A stretch of DNA of 64,000 nucleotides from Solenopsis invicta. Its lineage: Eukaryota; Arthropoda; Insecta; Hymenoptera; Formicidae. The notes under the pieces are model-generated. The model saw only the letters and a list, made by a program, of their open reading frames with translations. It searched no databases and was not told where the DNA came from. Each line of letters starts with the position of its first letter. The first letter of the stretch is position 1. This document shows, one piece after another, positions 1 to 11,894 of this stretch. The translations under genes were made by a program, and so were the position numbers. The DNA lies in assembly GCF_016802725.1 (NCBI RefSeq), contig NC_052669.1, positions 18,753,770 through 18,817,769 of the forward strand. Direction: 5' to 3'.

Positions 1-833
1 GAAAGAAACTTTCAGAACTACTGCGATACCACACTTCTGCATCTGGAGATGAGATGTGTTCACTCAAGGACTATGTTGGTAGAATGAAGGAGAGCCAGAA
101 ACATGTCTACTATATCACTGGCGAAAGCAGGGAGCAGGTAGCCAACAGTTCATTTGTAGAGCGCGTGAAGAAGCGCGGTTTCGAGGTTGTATACATGACA
201 GAGCCCATCGATGAATATGTCGTCCAGCAGCTGAAGGAATTCGACGGCAAGCAGCTAGTGTCTGTCACGAAGGAAGGTCTGGAATTGCCAGAGGATGAGG
301 ATGAGAAGAAGAAACGCGAGGAGGACAAAGCCAAATTTGAAAATCTCTGCAAAGTCATGAAAGATATCTTAGACAAGAAGGTGGAGAAAGTCGTGGTATC
401 CAACAGGCTGGTCGACTCTCCTTGCTGTATCGTCACGTCACAGTATGGCTGGACGGCGAACATGGAGAGAATCATGAAGGCTCAGGCTCTCCGTGACACA
501 TCGACCATGGGATACATGGCTGCAAAGAAACATCTCGAAATCAATCCTGATCATCCCATCATGGAGAACTTGAGACAAAAGGCTGAGGCAGACAAACACG
601 ACAAATCTGTCAAGGATCTAGTCATGCTTCTCTTCGAGACTGCCCTCTTGTCGTCCGGTTTTGCGCTAGAGGACCCACAGGTACATGCGTCTAGAATCTA
701 CAGAATGATCAAGCTCGGCCTGGGCTTCGACGACGAGGAAACGTCGAATCCTGAGGACGAAAAGATGGACATGGAAGTACCGACGTTGGACGGTGATTCG
801 GAAGAGGCGTCAAGAATGGAGGAAGTAGATTAA
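1..833 (+). CDS. Hsp83: HSP90 (cytosolic heat shock protein 83), C-terminal part, cut by window start
   Basis: Cytosolic ATP-dependent chaperone that matures kinases, steroid receptors and other clients. The open frame runs from base 3 (the first two bases finish a codon) to TAA at 831-833, giving 276 residues. This matches the end of the HSP90 middle domain and the whole C-terminal dimerisation domain; the ATPase domain lies upstream of the window. Recognisable stretches are [37 protein letters not shown], the [11 protein letters not shown] segment, [20 protein letters not shown], and the terminal MEEVD that docks TPR co-chaperones such as HOP and FKBP52. No intron is seen in this part. The Met at base 54 is internal and not a start. 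Identification is essentially certain; insect Hsp83 is the usual name. Confidence 0.97.
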   Translation, partial: KKLSELLRYHTSASGDEMCSLKDYVGRMKESQKHVYYITGESREQVANSSFVERVKKRGFEVVYMTEPIDEYVVQQLKEFDGKQLVSVTKEGLELPEDEDEKKKREEDKAKFENLCKVMKDILDKKVEKVVVSNRLVDSPCCIVTSQYGWTANMERIMKAQALRDTSTMGYMAAKKHLEINPDHPIMENLRQKAEADKHDKSVKDLVMLLFETALLSSGFALEDPQVHASRIYRMIKLGLGFDDEETSNPEDEKMDMEVPTLDGDSEEASRMEEVD

Positions 834-1030
834 GCTTCGAAGTTGATTATTTTTAGACTATTTTTTTTTGTTCTCAGTGCCGACAGAATTAGGTATTTAA
901 TGTCATTCATTACATATGTAATTTCACCTTTCATTAATAGTTTTTTATACTTTTACGTGTTATGTTCACACATCATTCCATCACATACCTTAAATTAATA
1001 GTAGGATGAAGATGTAAACATATTGTGCGT

Positions 1031-1036
1031 AATAAA
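1031..1036 (+). terminator. Poly(A) signal of Hsp83
   Basis: AATAAA about 200 bases after the Hsp83 stop codon, within an AT-rich 3' UTR. It is the first canonical hexamer downstream. Confidence 0.6.
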
Positions 1037-2000
1037 ATAAAAGGAATCGTATTTAATTTCTTTGTACTAATTTTTAATCTCTAGAAATTATAATTCTGTA
1101 ATGATTTAAGAATGCTTAAGATAATATTTGAATGTTTATTATCTCGATTTATCTTTCTAAAATTATATTTAAACTTTTCATATTGATATTGTAAATATCT
1201 ACATATTAATCGTTTCTTTTTCAATATTATAATTTAACTTTTAAAAAATTGTCAAATTTTTGTGTACAAAAAATAATTGAGAGCTTTCATCTTTTTTTAA
1301 AACTTTTTACATTTATAAATTTTAAAATGTCTTGAGATTTTTCACTTTATAACTTAAAAATATTTTCTAAATTCTGAAAAAATTTAAAATATTTTTTAAA
1401 AATTAGGTTATGAGAATCTTAAGATATTTCAAAATTTATGGAAAAGAAAACTATTTGTTCTCAATATTACTTTAGTTCAAGTTTTTAATATTACTTAAAT
1501 TTGTATTATTTGAAATATCTCTGAAGTAAACATATAATAAAAAAAAAAACTAATACTAAAATTAGAACATTTTAAAAATACTATAAAAATTTCTCAATTT
1601 AATTTTAAAAATTTTTACTTTAAACTTTCCCAAATTTTAAAAAATTTTAGAGAAATTTATAGAATGAGAATTCTTAAGATATTTCAGAATTTAAATATGT
1701 AAAAAGGTTTAGAAAAGATGTAAAACTTCCTTAATATTTCTAAAGAGTATCATTCTAATTGTATAAAAAATTCTGAGAAATCTAAAAAGTTAATCCTAAA
1801 AGTTCTAAAAGGTAGTAAGATAGAAATTTTGAAAAAATCTGAAAAATTACATGAAAAATCTGAGAAAAACATTTTTAACATGATATAAATGCTATATGAC
1901 AATTATATCTAAATCTTAGCAAATACATTTCGCGTCGATAATCCGACTCTGTTGTTGGTTGTAAAGTCTCCGGAGAGTTCGGAGCTGTAAACCTAACCTA
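1037..2000. other. AT-rich intergenic spacer between Hsp83 and SND1
   Basis: No gene is seen. The stretch is strongly AT-rich with short stop-rich frames. An imperfect ~30-bp direct repeat is present at about 1411-1441 and 1666-1696 (core cttaagatatttca). From about 1920 the composition switches to GC-rich, which marks the SND1 promoter and 5' UTR. Confidence 0.5.
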
Positions 2001-2662
2001 ACATCTCTCGATGAAATGAGTGTGCTCTTTCTCGAGTGCACTTCTTTCGCGCTACCTGCACTCGGAGCTCGAAGTGTACGAGCTGACTTCGGCCGGTGAA
2101 AGCGGAAAGAGGAGAGGATTATCGCCAGAGCCAGGTGCAGAGGTGCCAAAACGAACGGACCTCCCGGCACGAATTCTCACTCAGGCCGACCGCTCTCGTG
2201 CACACCAGGTCGAAGGCGGAGCGTAGAGTGCGACACCGTGTCGCGCGGCGTGTTGTCGCGTGTTGCCACATCACCACCGAACCCAAGCGAATTTCGAAGC
2301 GTGTCCACCGCGGTGTGTAGATCGCGCTCGCGCCGATCGGCAGCCACCTCGCAGAGCTCGTGCAATATACGTGGACGAGGAAGCGTGAGAGAATCCGTGG
2401 GCCGCCGCCGCCTGTCTCTGCCCCGCGTATCATCAGCCAACATGACAACTCGTCGTTCCTGAGTCTATAGCCCACCTCGCGAGAGTAACTCTCCTTTTTC
2501 TTCTTTTCTCCCGCGACGCGCCACGAGGAGCGATAAATCGCGGAGTCACGAGCGCAGCTGCTACCGTACCCTTGAGCCGAGAGCGCACGTGCGGATCGCT
2601 GGAACGAGCGCACCGACGTTGATCGCACCGATTTTCCCGTCCGAGGACCATCGCGCGACACT
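2000..2662 (+). promoter_or_regulatory. SND1 promoter / 5' UTR region (CpG-rich)
   Basis: A GC-rich, CpG-rich block follows the AT-rich spacer directly and ends at the SND1 start codon. Several overlapping ORFs occur on both strands here, but none resembles a protein and they are explained by base composition. No TATA box was identified. The transcription start cannot be placed from sequence alone. Confidence 0.4.
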
Positions 2663-5600
2663 ATGAGCGCACCCCAGGCACCGGTGAAACTGCGGAATGG
2701 GGTGGTGAAGCAGGTGAGGATCCGCCGAACGTTACCGGTCACTCTCCCGCACGGCGATGTGCTCTCTATTTGGTTATTTGCACCGCGCCGACACGATGTT
2801 GATCCCGAATCACGTCGTGGAACATATGGTTGCGATCGGGAGTATCGTCGCCGCAGCGGCCCGCCATGTGTTTCTTAGCATTCTTCGGATATTCGATCAC
2901 GTTAACGAGAATGTCTCTATCGTGTCCTTGCCTTTTAATTTATTTCTCCTGGAGCAACGAGAGCGCGTTTCGTTTCGGAAAAGTTCTATGAAAGATATTA
3001 GCAATTGCGTAATTGGTAGTCTAATTTGAGATATGATATGGTGCTCGAGATTTCAGGGCACTTTCAACTTTTTCATGATGTAAAATTTTAATTCTGCAGG
3101 TGACATCGGGAGACACCGTTGTCATCCGTGGACAACCTATGGGCGGTCCTCCACCTGAAGTAACAATTACCTTGTGCAACATTACTGCTCCAAAATTGGA
3201 ACGTTGGAAAGGAAATGATAGGTATATAAAATTGTACATTTACATACTACTTACAAGTTTTTTCTTAATTATTTGCTTATTTTTAAAGTAAAGAAGGATT
3301 TTTACAAATTTTTAAACAGTATAAAAAGCTGATATCACTTAAAGCAGGAACTGGTGCTTAATAATAATTTATAAACAATTATTTAATTATGAAATTGAAT
3401 AATAACTTATATACTTGTAGCACCGATGAGACCAAAGATGAGCCGTATGCTTGGGAAGCAAGGGAGTTCCTGCGCAGGAAATTGATTGGTCAAGATGTCA
3501 CATTTGCCACTGAAAAGTCTGTCAACACAGCCAGAACATATGGAACTGTATGGTTGGGAAAAGGTAATAGTTATTTGCAGCAGCCAACTTGACAATTAAA
3601 TTCTTATAGATCTAACTGTGATTATTATGCAGACAGGAATGGCGAAAATGTGATTGAAACTTTGGTGTCCGAGGGTCTGGTAACTGTCAAGAAGGACAAT
3701 CGCAATCCCACTGCGGAGCAACAACGATTAGTAGAATTGGAAAATATCGCGAAAGTCGCGAAGAAGGGAAAATGGTCGGACTCGCCGATACCCGAGCACA
3801 TCCGAGACATCAAGTGGACCGTTGACGATCCTCGAAAGTTGGTTGAAAAATTTGGCAAGAAACCTATCAAGGCGGTAATCGAGTTCGTTTTCGATGGTTC
3901 CACCGTGAAGGCTTTCCTTTTGCCTGATTTCTACAACATAACGCTGATGATCTCAGGCGTTCGTTGCCCCGGCTGGCCCAATGGACGTCGCGAGAATTCC
4001 ATTGGCGATCCTTATGCAGATGAGGCCAGATACTTCGTGGAATCGCGACTTTTACACAGGGACGTTGAGATAGTACTTGAGTCGGTCAACAATAATAACT
4101 TCATTGGCAGCATTATTCATCCTAAGGGTAAGTTTACAGTTAAACAAATTTGGCAATTGAGCATCAGCACATGCTAAATTACATGTGCAATAATCGAAAT
4201 AATTAAATTTACTTCAATATTTTTTGTATATATTGAATTATGTATAATAATTATATGAAATAATTGAATTTAATTGTATTTTTTTGTTTGCGTTAGGAAA
4301 CATTGCTGAAATTCTTCTGAGCGAGGGTTTCGCGAAATGCCAGGATTGGTCAATCAGCAACAGTAGATCTGGCGCGGAAAAGTTGTACCTCGCTGAGAAA
4401 GCTGCAAAGGAGGCTCGTTTGCGCTTGTGGAAAGACTATAAACCGTCTGGGCCGCAAATTGAATTTACTGGCACCGTTGTGGAGATCATTAACGCGGATG
4501 CGCTCATTATCCGAACGCAAAACGGAGAAAACAAGAAAGTATTTCTGAGCAGTATTCGACCGCCCACTCGTGAAAAGAGGAATATCGAGGACAGTAACAA
4601 TACTGCTCGACCGAAAGATTTCAGACCTCTTTACGACATACCGTGGATGCTGGAGGCGCGAGAATTTTTACGCGAGAAATTCATCAGGAAAAACGTAAAG
4701 GTGGTGGTCGATTACACGCAACCGGCCAGAGATAATTTTCCAGAGAAGCTATGCTGTACCGTAACCTGCGGTAAAACGTAAGTGTAAATCAATCTCTGTA
4801 AAATGTATTTTTTCCTTCTAATGATTTACGCTATTAATAATTAATAATTTATTTTTATTTTGTTACTATGCCGATAGGAATATTGCAGAGGCATTGGTCG
4901 CTCGAGGCCTTGCACGAGTGATCAAGTACAGGCAAAATGATGATCAACGTTCCTCTCATTACAATCTTTTGCAAGTGGCTGAAAGCAAGGCGGAAAAATC
5001 GCAACATGGACTGCATGCGAAAAAAGACATTCCAGTTCACAGAATAGTGGATCTCTCGAATGATCCCTCAAAGGCGAAAGCGTTCTTGACTTCGCTCAAA
5101 CGAGCGCAGGGAATCAGAGCAGTCGTCGAATTTGTGACGAGCGGTTCGCGGTTGAAGCTCTATCTTCCCAAGGAGGATTACGTTATCACGTTCGTGCTGG
5201 CTGGAATCAGAACTCCGCGTTGTCAGAGAACATTGCCCGGTGGTGGAGTAGTAAAAGCCGACGAATATGGCGAGAAAGCTCTCGCCTTCACTAAGGAACA
5301 CTGTTTCCAACGAGACGTTGAGATCAAGATCGAAAACACCGAAACCAAGTTAAGCGGTTTTATTGGTTGGTTAACGGTGAATGACGTCAATATGTCTGTC
5401 GCTCTTGTCGAAGAAGGTCTGGCAGAGGTTGTAAATTTCCCAGATTCAGGAGAGCTCACAAGAACCCTCAAAGCTGCAGAAGAACGTGCAAAAACAAAAA
5501 AGCTCAATGTAAGTAAATGGCTACGTTCCGTTTCACGCATAATGCGCATGGCACATCATTTTATCCTTGTAATTCCTCAAATGTTAAACAAGGAAGAAAT

Positions 5601-6872
5601 GATACATCATGCGCATCATGCGTGAAACGTAGCCAATGTGCTTATTATTGGATAATGTATCTCATTAAAGAAACTTGAATATGACTTAATTACATTACAG
5701 ATCTGGAAAAATCGCGTAGAAGCGCCAGTGGAGACCGATAAGATCGTGGACGAAAAAGAAGGACAAGAGCGAAAGATCGATTATCAGAAGGTTGTGATCT
5801 CTGAGGTTACCGACGATTTACATTTCTACGCTCAGTTTGTCGATCAGGGTACTTTATTGGAGAGTATGCTTTTACAATTACGCCAGGAGTTGGCTGCTAA
5901 CCCACCGCTTCCCGGCGCTTATAAACCGACCAGGGGAGATCTGGCGGTTGCGAAATTCAGCGGGGACGATCAATGGTATCGTGTAAAAACAGAGAAGGTC
6001 TCCGGTACCAATGTCAGTGTATTCTACATTGATTATGGCAACAGAGAGACCCTTAACGTTACGCGAGTCGCTGATTTGCCTGCGCGCTTTGCGACCGATA
6101 AGCCATACGCCCACGAATATGCGCTGGCGTGCGTGACCCTTCCAAGCGATGTAAGTAACAAAATCTTATATATGTACATATATAAAAGGAGAATTACACA
6201 TGCACGCATAGAATTTATAGGATAAAAACGAGGTTATCAGGAAATCGAACTTGAGCTCGACTGACTACAGTTAGTTGATTTCACAATAAACCACGTTTCA
6301 CCTCTTACACAATTTATTTTCCGAAGATACATGTATCAACGAAGAGATATTTGTAAACGTTTGTTGACATTTTGCAGACGGATGACAAGAGAGCGGCAGT
6401 GGACGCATTTAAAGAAGATGTATTAGATAAAATTCTGCTCTTAAACGTCGAATACAAGTTAAGCAACAATGTAATTGCCGTAACGCTGGTGCATCCCAGT
6501 ACAAACGAAGATATCGGAAAGGGTATTATTTCCGATGGATTCTTGCATGTTCAAAAGCATCGAGATAGGAGACTTACTAAATTGGTTAGTCAATTTCTAC
6601 CATACTCTCATAACTGCGATAAAATTTCTTTTATTTTATTAAAATATGAATTCCCATGGATTGTATTTTGTACTTCTTCATTTGTAATTGTCGTTTGTTT
6701 TTACACCACATCCCTATTATGAAATTATTTTTATTTATACACTTTATGTGTTAATTATTTGTAGATCGAGGAATACAAGAAAGCTGAGGAAGATGCGAAG
6801 CACAACCATCGCAATATCTGGATGTATGGAGACGTAAGGCCGGAAGACGATGACAAAGAATTTGGATTGTAA
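2663..6872 (+). CDS. SND1: Tudor staphylococcal nuclease (SND1/p100), nine coding exons
   Basis: Multi-domain RNA-binding protein of RISC, stress granules and spliceosome assembly. The Tudor domain binds symmetrically dimethylated arginine. Exons: 2663-2713, 3100-3221, 3421-3563, 3633-4127, 4297-4777, 4878-5508, 5701-6150, 6378-6584, 6765-6872; all junctions are GT-AG and in frame, giving 895 aa (human SND1 is about 910). The order is four SN-like repeats (roughly residues 15-155, 180-320, 330-490, 515-650), then a Tudor domain (about 690-770) inserted in a fifth SN fold. The cage motif is visible as WYR (W733, Y734) and FYIDYGN (F749, Y750, D752, Y753, N755). SN repeats in this family lack most catalytic residues of bacterial nuclease. 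The start is MSAPQAPVKLRNGVVKQ. Intron 6 contains a long hairpin. The next gene, WDR77, is convergent. Confidence 0.96.
5517..5635 (+). repeat. Long imperfect hairpin in SND1 intron 6
   Basis: The first arm begins TGGCTACGTT and the last arm ends AACGTAGCCA. The arms pair over about 45 bp, with one 5-nt insertion in the left arm and a few mismatches, around a loop near 5570-5588. The left arm starts 9 nt after the donor of the 192-nt intron. It could be a MITE remnant or a pre-miRNA-like intronic hairpin; expression data would be needed to separate these. Confidence 0.75.
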
Positions 6873-8120
6873 TTCATATAAATGCTCAAATTTGGGATAA
6901 GCATTATCAATATGGGGGAAAAGAAAAAAAAACAGATCGTGTTATTAAAAAAAAAATAAGCAGCATAATATACGATTCTATGTTCGCTAAACATAGATAA
7001 AAGTAACAATGGCGAATGTCGATATGAAAGCTACATGTCGCGTTAATCTCGACGCAATATCTCATTTATATAAAAAGACAATTGTACATAACGATTTTAA
7101 TAATTTCTGTAATACAATGAACAAAGTGCGTGTGCAAGTAGTCGTTGAACGAGACTATGCAGCCTTTGGTATATTACATGTATTTTCATCGACATGAACA
7201 TTTGTTATTATAACTTGGTGCCACAAATACAAATTGTTTGAGGACCTGATATCTTCAATCCGATATGAAATCTTTAATGTGCAATTCTACACGTTAAATA
7301 CACATTCAATCATGTTAGATACATTAATTGCTTTTCCTATAGATAAACAATAGTCATGTTTTACTCATGTACGCGCTACTCTTTTCAAGTTTTTATATGC
7401 AAGGACGGTCATGTAACTGTAGAATTTGTAATCGCAGATTTTAATCGGGCACTGATAGTCAAAAACCGAAATAAGGAAAATTCATATCAACAGAATATCA
7501 AAGTATTTTCAATTAATACTACACATCGGTTCATTTGGGTAATACATCTTTCAACAATTTCACAGTGATGCACGTGTGTACGCGCGCACGTGTACGAATT
7601 CAGCATAATACAAAACGGGATATATAGTAATAATAATGTGAAGGAAGAATTGTAATATTATACTGTCTTTCTTGCCACATCTCTTTCCGAATGAATTTCA
7701 CATTATTCCTGTACATTGCATAAACGAGTTTCACATTAATGTACTTACAAGAAATCATTTATGCACAGTTGTCCTACAAATCAGTCCTACAAATTGCAGT
7801 ACAACAAATATAAAAAAAATTTTAATGTTTAAAATATATTTACGAAACAAATGTTATCTACTGTGTGTTCGGGCGAAGTAACTCGCAATTTTCTGTGGTA
7901 CAAAGAATATATATGTATAGATTCTATGTACCACAGAAGAGACTTGCATGTTTATTTTATCAGAATTACTATACACATATATTACATTATAGCGTATCTT
8001 TAATTTATATCACCTTTAACTATGCTGGAAATAATTTTCTAATTTTTTTAGACACTTTGTGATGTGGATAATAAGTTTTGTGATATTTTGTTCGTTATCA
8101 CGTTATCATTGACTGTTGTA
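6873..8120 (+). other. SND1 3' UTR
   Basis: AT-rich sequence from the SND1 stop codon to the first clear AATAAA at 8121-8126. Only short, low-quality ORFs are present, none resembling a protein. It contains a CACGTGTGTACGCGCGCACGTG palindrome-like stretch near 7570 and a compact hairpin at 7884-7947. The UTR may end earlier if a variant signal is used. Confidence 0.45.
7884..7947 (+). repeat. Compact hairpin in SND1 3' UTR
   Basis: TTCTGTGGTACA (7891) pairs perfectly with TGTACCACAGAA (ends 7938). The pairing continues inward through AGAAT/ATTCT after a one-base bulge, and partly outward (GCAA/TTGC). The loop is about 12 nt. It is small enough to be a structured 3' UTR element or a miRNA-like precursor. 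Confidence 0.65.
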
Positions 8121-8126
8121 AATAAA
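8121..8126 (+). terminator. Poly(A) signal, probable end of SND1
   Basis: AATAAA on the + strand, about 1.25 kb after the SND1 stop and before the WDR77 3' end on the other strand. Confidence 0.45.
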
Positions 8127-8779
8127 ATCCTATTGAATATTTGATATACCGTACACACTGTAGGCTCAGAAAGGAAAAGAAAGACTTGTTTAAATTATAT
8201 TAAGAGTATTACGCGATTTTTTCCGAGGATCCACAGGATCTGCAGGAATTTCTGTTACATTGATACACTTGACTCCTTTACATTACTGTTATATGTAGCG
8301 ATAATACTTTATATTTCGAATATTTTTCTCTTTCTGCAATAAAATAGAATATATTGAACAAACAGAGAGTAACTATGTTGTAGAAACGTCTGAAGCAATG
8401 ATCAAGAAGTTTGAATAAATGCAAAAGGAATGTTTTCCAATGTGTTAAATGCACTTCAAATTTGTTATACCTTGTATCACCACTCTTTATATCGAAGATG
8501 TGATCTGAAAATTGAATGCGCATTTCTTGAATATTTACCTTAAATTAACACCACCCAGTTTTTCCTAAATTATGGTATTGCAATGTTTCGTCGTTAACAT
8601 GTAATAAATAGTTTTTAATTTCTTGAGATTAGGAAAAAATGTTCATTATATCGAGGTGTATTTCAATAAATTTAATATTTTGTTATAAAGTAAAAAATTA
8701 TTTTACTATAAAAAATTTTAATACATGATTAACTTGAATTAGCTTTGTTCTTATAGGATATGTTTAATTGTCTACTTAT

Positions 8780-10136
8780 TTATTTATCTAATACATGTTT
8801 AATGACACGTGCGTCCCAAGCACACGAATATAAATCACTTTGAAACCATGTGAGACCTCGTACAAAATCGCTATGACTACTATCCTCGTACACTGTGAAC
8901 ATTTCTCTAGAGATATCGAATACTTTTACTGTTTCGTTATCAGAACAGCATGCTAATTGATCTTTCCTAGAAAATAGATAAATTATCATAAATTAATTAT
9001 TATCAAGAGTATGTATATTATATAAGAAATATTCTGTATAAGCTATTGTGCAGTCAAGTAAATTGATATTTCTGATAAATTCTCACCTCTCTGAATATGG
9101 ATTGAACAGCAGTTTGTGTATGCTCCTATCATATTCTACCGACTCATATAATGGAGTTTTTGTTTGCCTAGTGTCAATTAATGCAATGCTGCCATTGTTT
9201 GTACCTATTGCTATGAGATGATCTACCTTCTTGTTCCAAGATATTGCCGTTAAAAAACAATCATTTTTCCTGAAGATACCTTTGAAAAGGAGAAAAGAAT
9301 TAAAAAAACATAACAAATGTGAAGATGTGGAGTAAAACAACCAAAAATAAACATACAACTTGCTGGTTCTTGTAATCTGAAATCCCATACTAGAGATTCG
9401 CTATCTAAAGAAGCAGATACAAATATAGAATTGGAGTTGGGCTTTACATCTGTACTAGTGATAACGTCCAAATGCGCAGAATGGTATGAGTAAGTCGCGA
9501 TTAAATCCTCCACGTCCCAGACTTTCAAGCTGCAACAAACATAAGATGAATAAATTTTTCTTTCAATAATTTTTTCCTCGGCTCACAATATTGTTCATTT
9601 TGGAAACATTTCTTACCAACAATCCATTCCTCCCGTAACAATGTTTCTCTTATTGGAAAACACCGACACCGTCAAGATACTGTCGTCGTGTTGACAAGCG
9701 TACGAAAGTTGTTGCATTTCGCCGAATTTTATCTCGTAAATCTGCACAGCCCCACTGTCTCCCACGCAGACAAATTTTTTGTTGCTTAAGTAAGCGCCGT
9801 CGCAAATCCCAGTATCCAGATGCTTCACGCTGGCTCTCTCTCGAGCAAAATCGAAGATATCTCCGTAGTGCCAAAGGGTGCCATTCCAGCAGAGATCGAC
9901 CATGTTGGTGCCTCCGAGAACAGCATTGTACTCTGCAACAGCAAGTGAACGGTGTAGCCGCGAAGCGAAATAAATAAGGGAGCCGAGCTCCGAACACGCT
10001 TTTTACCGTCATAAATCTTGAAAAACTGCAGCTGCTTAGTCTCGATGGGCGTTTTATCTTTGAACAACTTATTTCGGAAAACTTGCCCATTCGAAATATT
10101 CGAATAATTCGAACTCGACGGCTCCCAAGATTCCAT
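8780..10136 (-). CDS. WDR77: WD-repeat protein WDR77/MEP50, methylosome subunit, five coding exons
   Basis: Obligate cofactor of the arginine methyltransferase PRMT5, which makes symmetric dimethyl-arginine on Sm proteins, histones and Piwi proteins; the fly orthologue is valois. Exons in transcript order: 10136-10007, 9932-9617, 9529-9360, 9279-9087, 8966-8780, giving 288 aa (human 342), a WD40 propeller with a short N-terminus. Diagnostic stretches include VGDSGAVQIYE, QHDDSILTVSV, LKVWDVEDLIATYSYHSAH, GSIALIDTRQT and the ending SDFVRGLTWF followed by SCAWDARVIKHV, which matches the DFVRDATW...GWDHQVVHHV end of vertebrate MEP50. The ATG at 10136 is the first in frame. The exon 3/4 junction has a possible alternative pair (donor at 9351-9352, acceptor after TTCAG) with the same downstream frame. 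Confidence 0.9.
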
Positions 10137-11534
10137 CGTGAACCGATTCGTCTGTTCAACGAAAACGACGGCAAAGGGATTAGTTTCGCGACAATTCTCA
10201 GTCAAGAATCTCTTACTTTACTCCTTTATCGTGTCGGAGCATCAATTCTCCGAGTCTTTTTTTGGAGTGCTTCCACAATCCAAAATGAGTTATCTCGCAA
10301 ACTTTATATCTAGACTTTCTTCATCTTCTTCCTTCTCTTTTGCTCCAATCTTAGATTTTCAATCTTATGCAAACTTTAATTTGCTATCTTTAAATCAACT
10401 TTTCTAAGAGTGACCGGTGAGGTTAGGGTTGCACGTACAACACGCGCGCTAAAATTTTGTTTTGCGCGTGCTCGTTGGAGTCAGTTGGAGATTAGATTGT
10501 TAGAGCACACTGAGCACACAATGGAAAAAAATCGACAATTCAAGAGGATTAGAGGCGATGGGATGGAAAGGATTTACAGCCGGTCTCAACTTGGATAGAG
10601 GCATTTATACTATAGCAGCTATATATAAACACATGCAGAATACACACGTGCGCGCATACACGCACAAAATCGAACAATTACAATTATGAATTTTGCTAAT
10701 TACAAAACTTAAAACTGATCATCCTCTTAACCTTTAATTAAAAAATTATTAATTAAAAGTATTATATTTTACAAAAATACATTACAAAGTTGGGTAATTA
10801 TACATTTTTAATTCAATTAATGTTAGTAAAGTTAAAATTAGTGATTTTTCAAAATTAACTTTTAATTCGACTTAAATTAATTTATTCTTAACATAATTTT
10901 TAACTGAGTCATTTTTATGTTTATGTAATTTTAAGAAAAATGAGAAGGAAAACTAATGGCCTCGGACGGAATAAATAAAATACGCGGGGTATTAATAAAA
11001 AATTGCAAACGCGTCAGCGAAATCGAACATTTCTTGGCCATATTTCCTTCCTTGTTTTAGAGCGAGAGGAAAGAAAAGGGAACACGTGAAAAAGATAGAG
11101 AAGGTAGAAAAAAGATAAACAAACTAACAGACGGTTCGTTCGGTATCTGAACTCTTCGCACTTATTTTACCTCCTTTTTTATTTGTCGTCTATCGCACGT
11201 GCAATTACATATATGCATCTCATTTCGAGTGCAGAAAGCGCGAGTTAAGTGCAGGTACGGGGAAAACGCAGCAGAGTGCAGCTGAAAGAAATGAACAGAC
11301 CGCGCGCATCGCGAGGATTACGAATTGGAACCATTGGAACTGAATTGAATTCGAACGTGATTCAGAGAACGCCAAACGGATTCAAAAAATAAAAATTGCT
11401 CGATTAATCGAATTTTAATCGACAATTGGCAATTTCGACGACGTATACGCACTTTACCAGCCGCGCGCGCTGGGCCGTGACGTAACGGCGCGTGGCCCTC
11501 TACACTTGGCGCAATTACCCCATCGCAGCGGCGC

Positions 11535-11781
11535 ATGCGCATCGAGGGCCAGCCGCGAATCGGAATCAGTCCAACGGAATCTCGGAAAAGATACGGTACG
11601 GCTCGGGACGAGACGCGACGTTATAACACGGCCGACGCGGGGAATCGCGACGAGTTAGAGCATCAGGCGACTTGTCAATACGCGGGGCCCAAGACACGCG
11701 TTGTCGACCACCCGTTGGCGCTTCAGCGGACGGTGACGGCGACGGCGGAGGAGAGGAGGAGGCGAAAGAGAAGAAGCGGTG

Positions 11782-11815
<34 letters not shown>

Positions 11816-11885
11816 AGGAGGAGGAGGAGGTGGTGGAAGACAGCAACAAAGCCTTGCTCGTCCGTCGGGAACAAGTCCGTTTTAA
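11535..11885 (+). other. Upstream ORF with poly-glycine tract, ahead of Vap33
   Basis: An ATG-started frame of 116 codons stops at 11883-11885, nine bases before the Vap33 ATG. Its last third is a long Gly run encoded by GGC then GGA/GGT codons (about 11778-11835), followed by GRQQQSLARPSGTSPF. It does not resemble a conserved protein. If the transcript starts upstream of 11535 it would be a uORF in the 5' UTR; otherwise it is only a CGG repeat in the leader. Which is true depends on the unknown transcription start. Confidence 0.35.
11778..11835 (+). repeat. CGG/GGA trinucleotide repeat in Vap33 5' flank
   Basis: An uninterrupted run of GGC triplets grades into GGA and GGT triplets, about 58 bp, starting some 117 bases before the Vap33 start codon. 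Such tracts are prone to length change. Confidence 0.9.
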
Positions 11886-11894
11886 ACCGCCAGG

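Larger units (their letters stand above)
10137..11894. promoter_or_regulatory. Divergent intergenic region between WDR77 and Vap33
   Basis: The two genes are transcribed away from each other across 1.76 kb, so the promoters of both lie here. The centre (about 10.68-10.95 kb) is AT-rich. The Vap33 side from about 11.2 kb is GC-rich with CpGs and ends in a CGG trinucleotide tract. No other gene is recognised. Confidence 0.5.

Noticed and set aside
2119..2742. 207-codon minus-strand ORF over the SND1 5' region
   Set aside because: Opposite to a well-supported gene start, in CpG-rich sequence where several frames on both strands are open; no recognisable protein.
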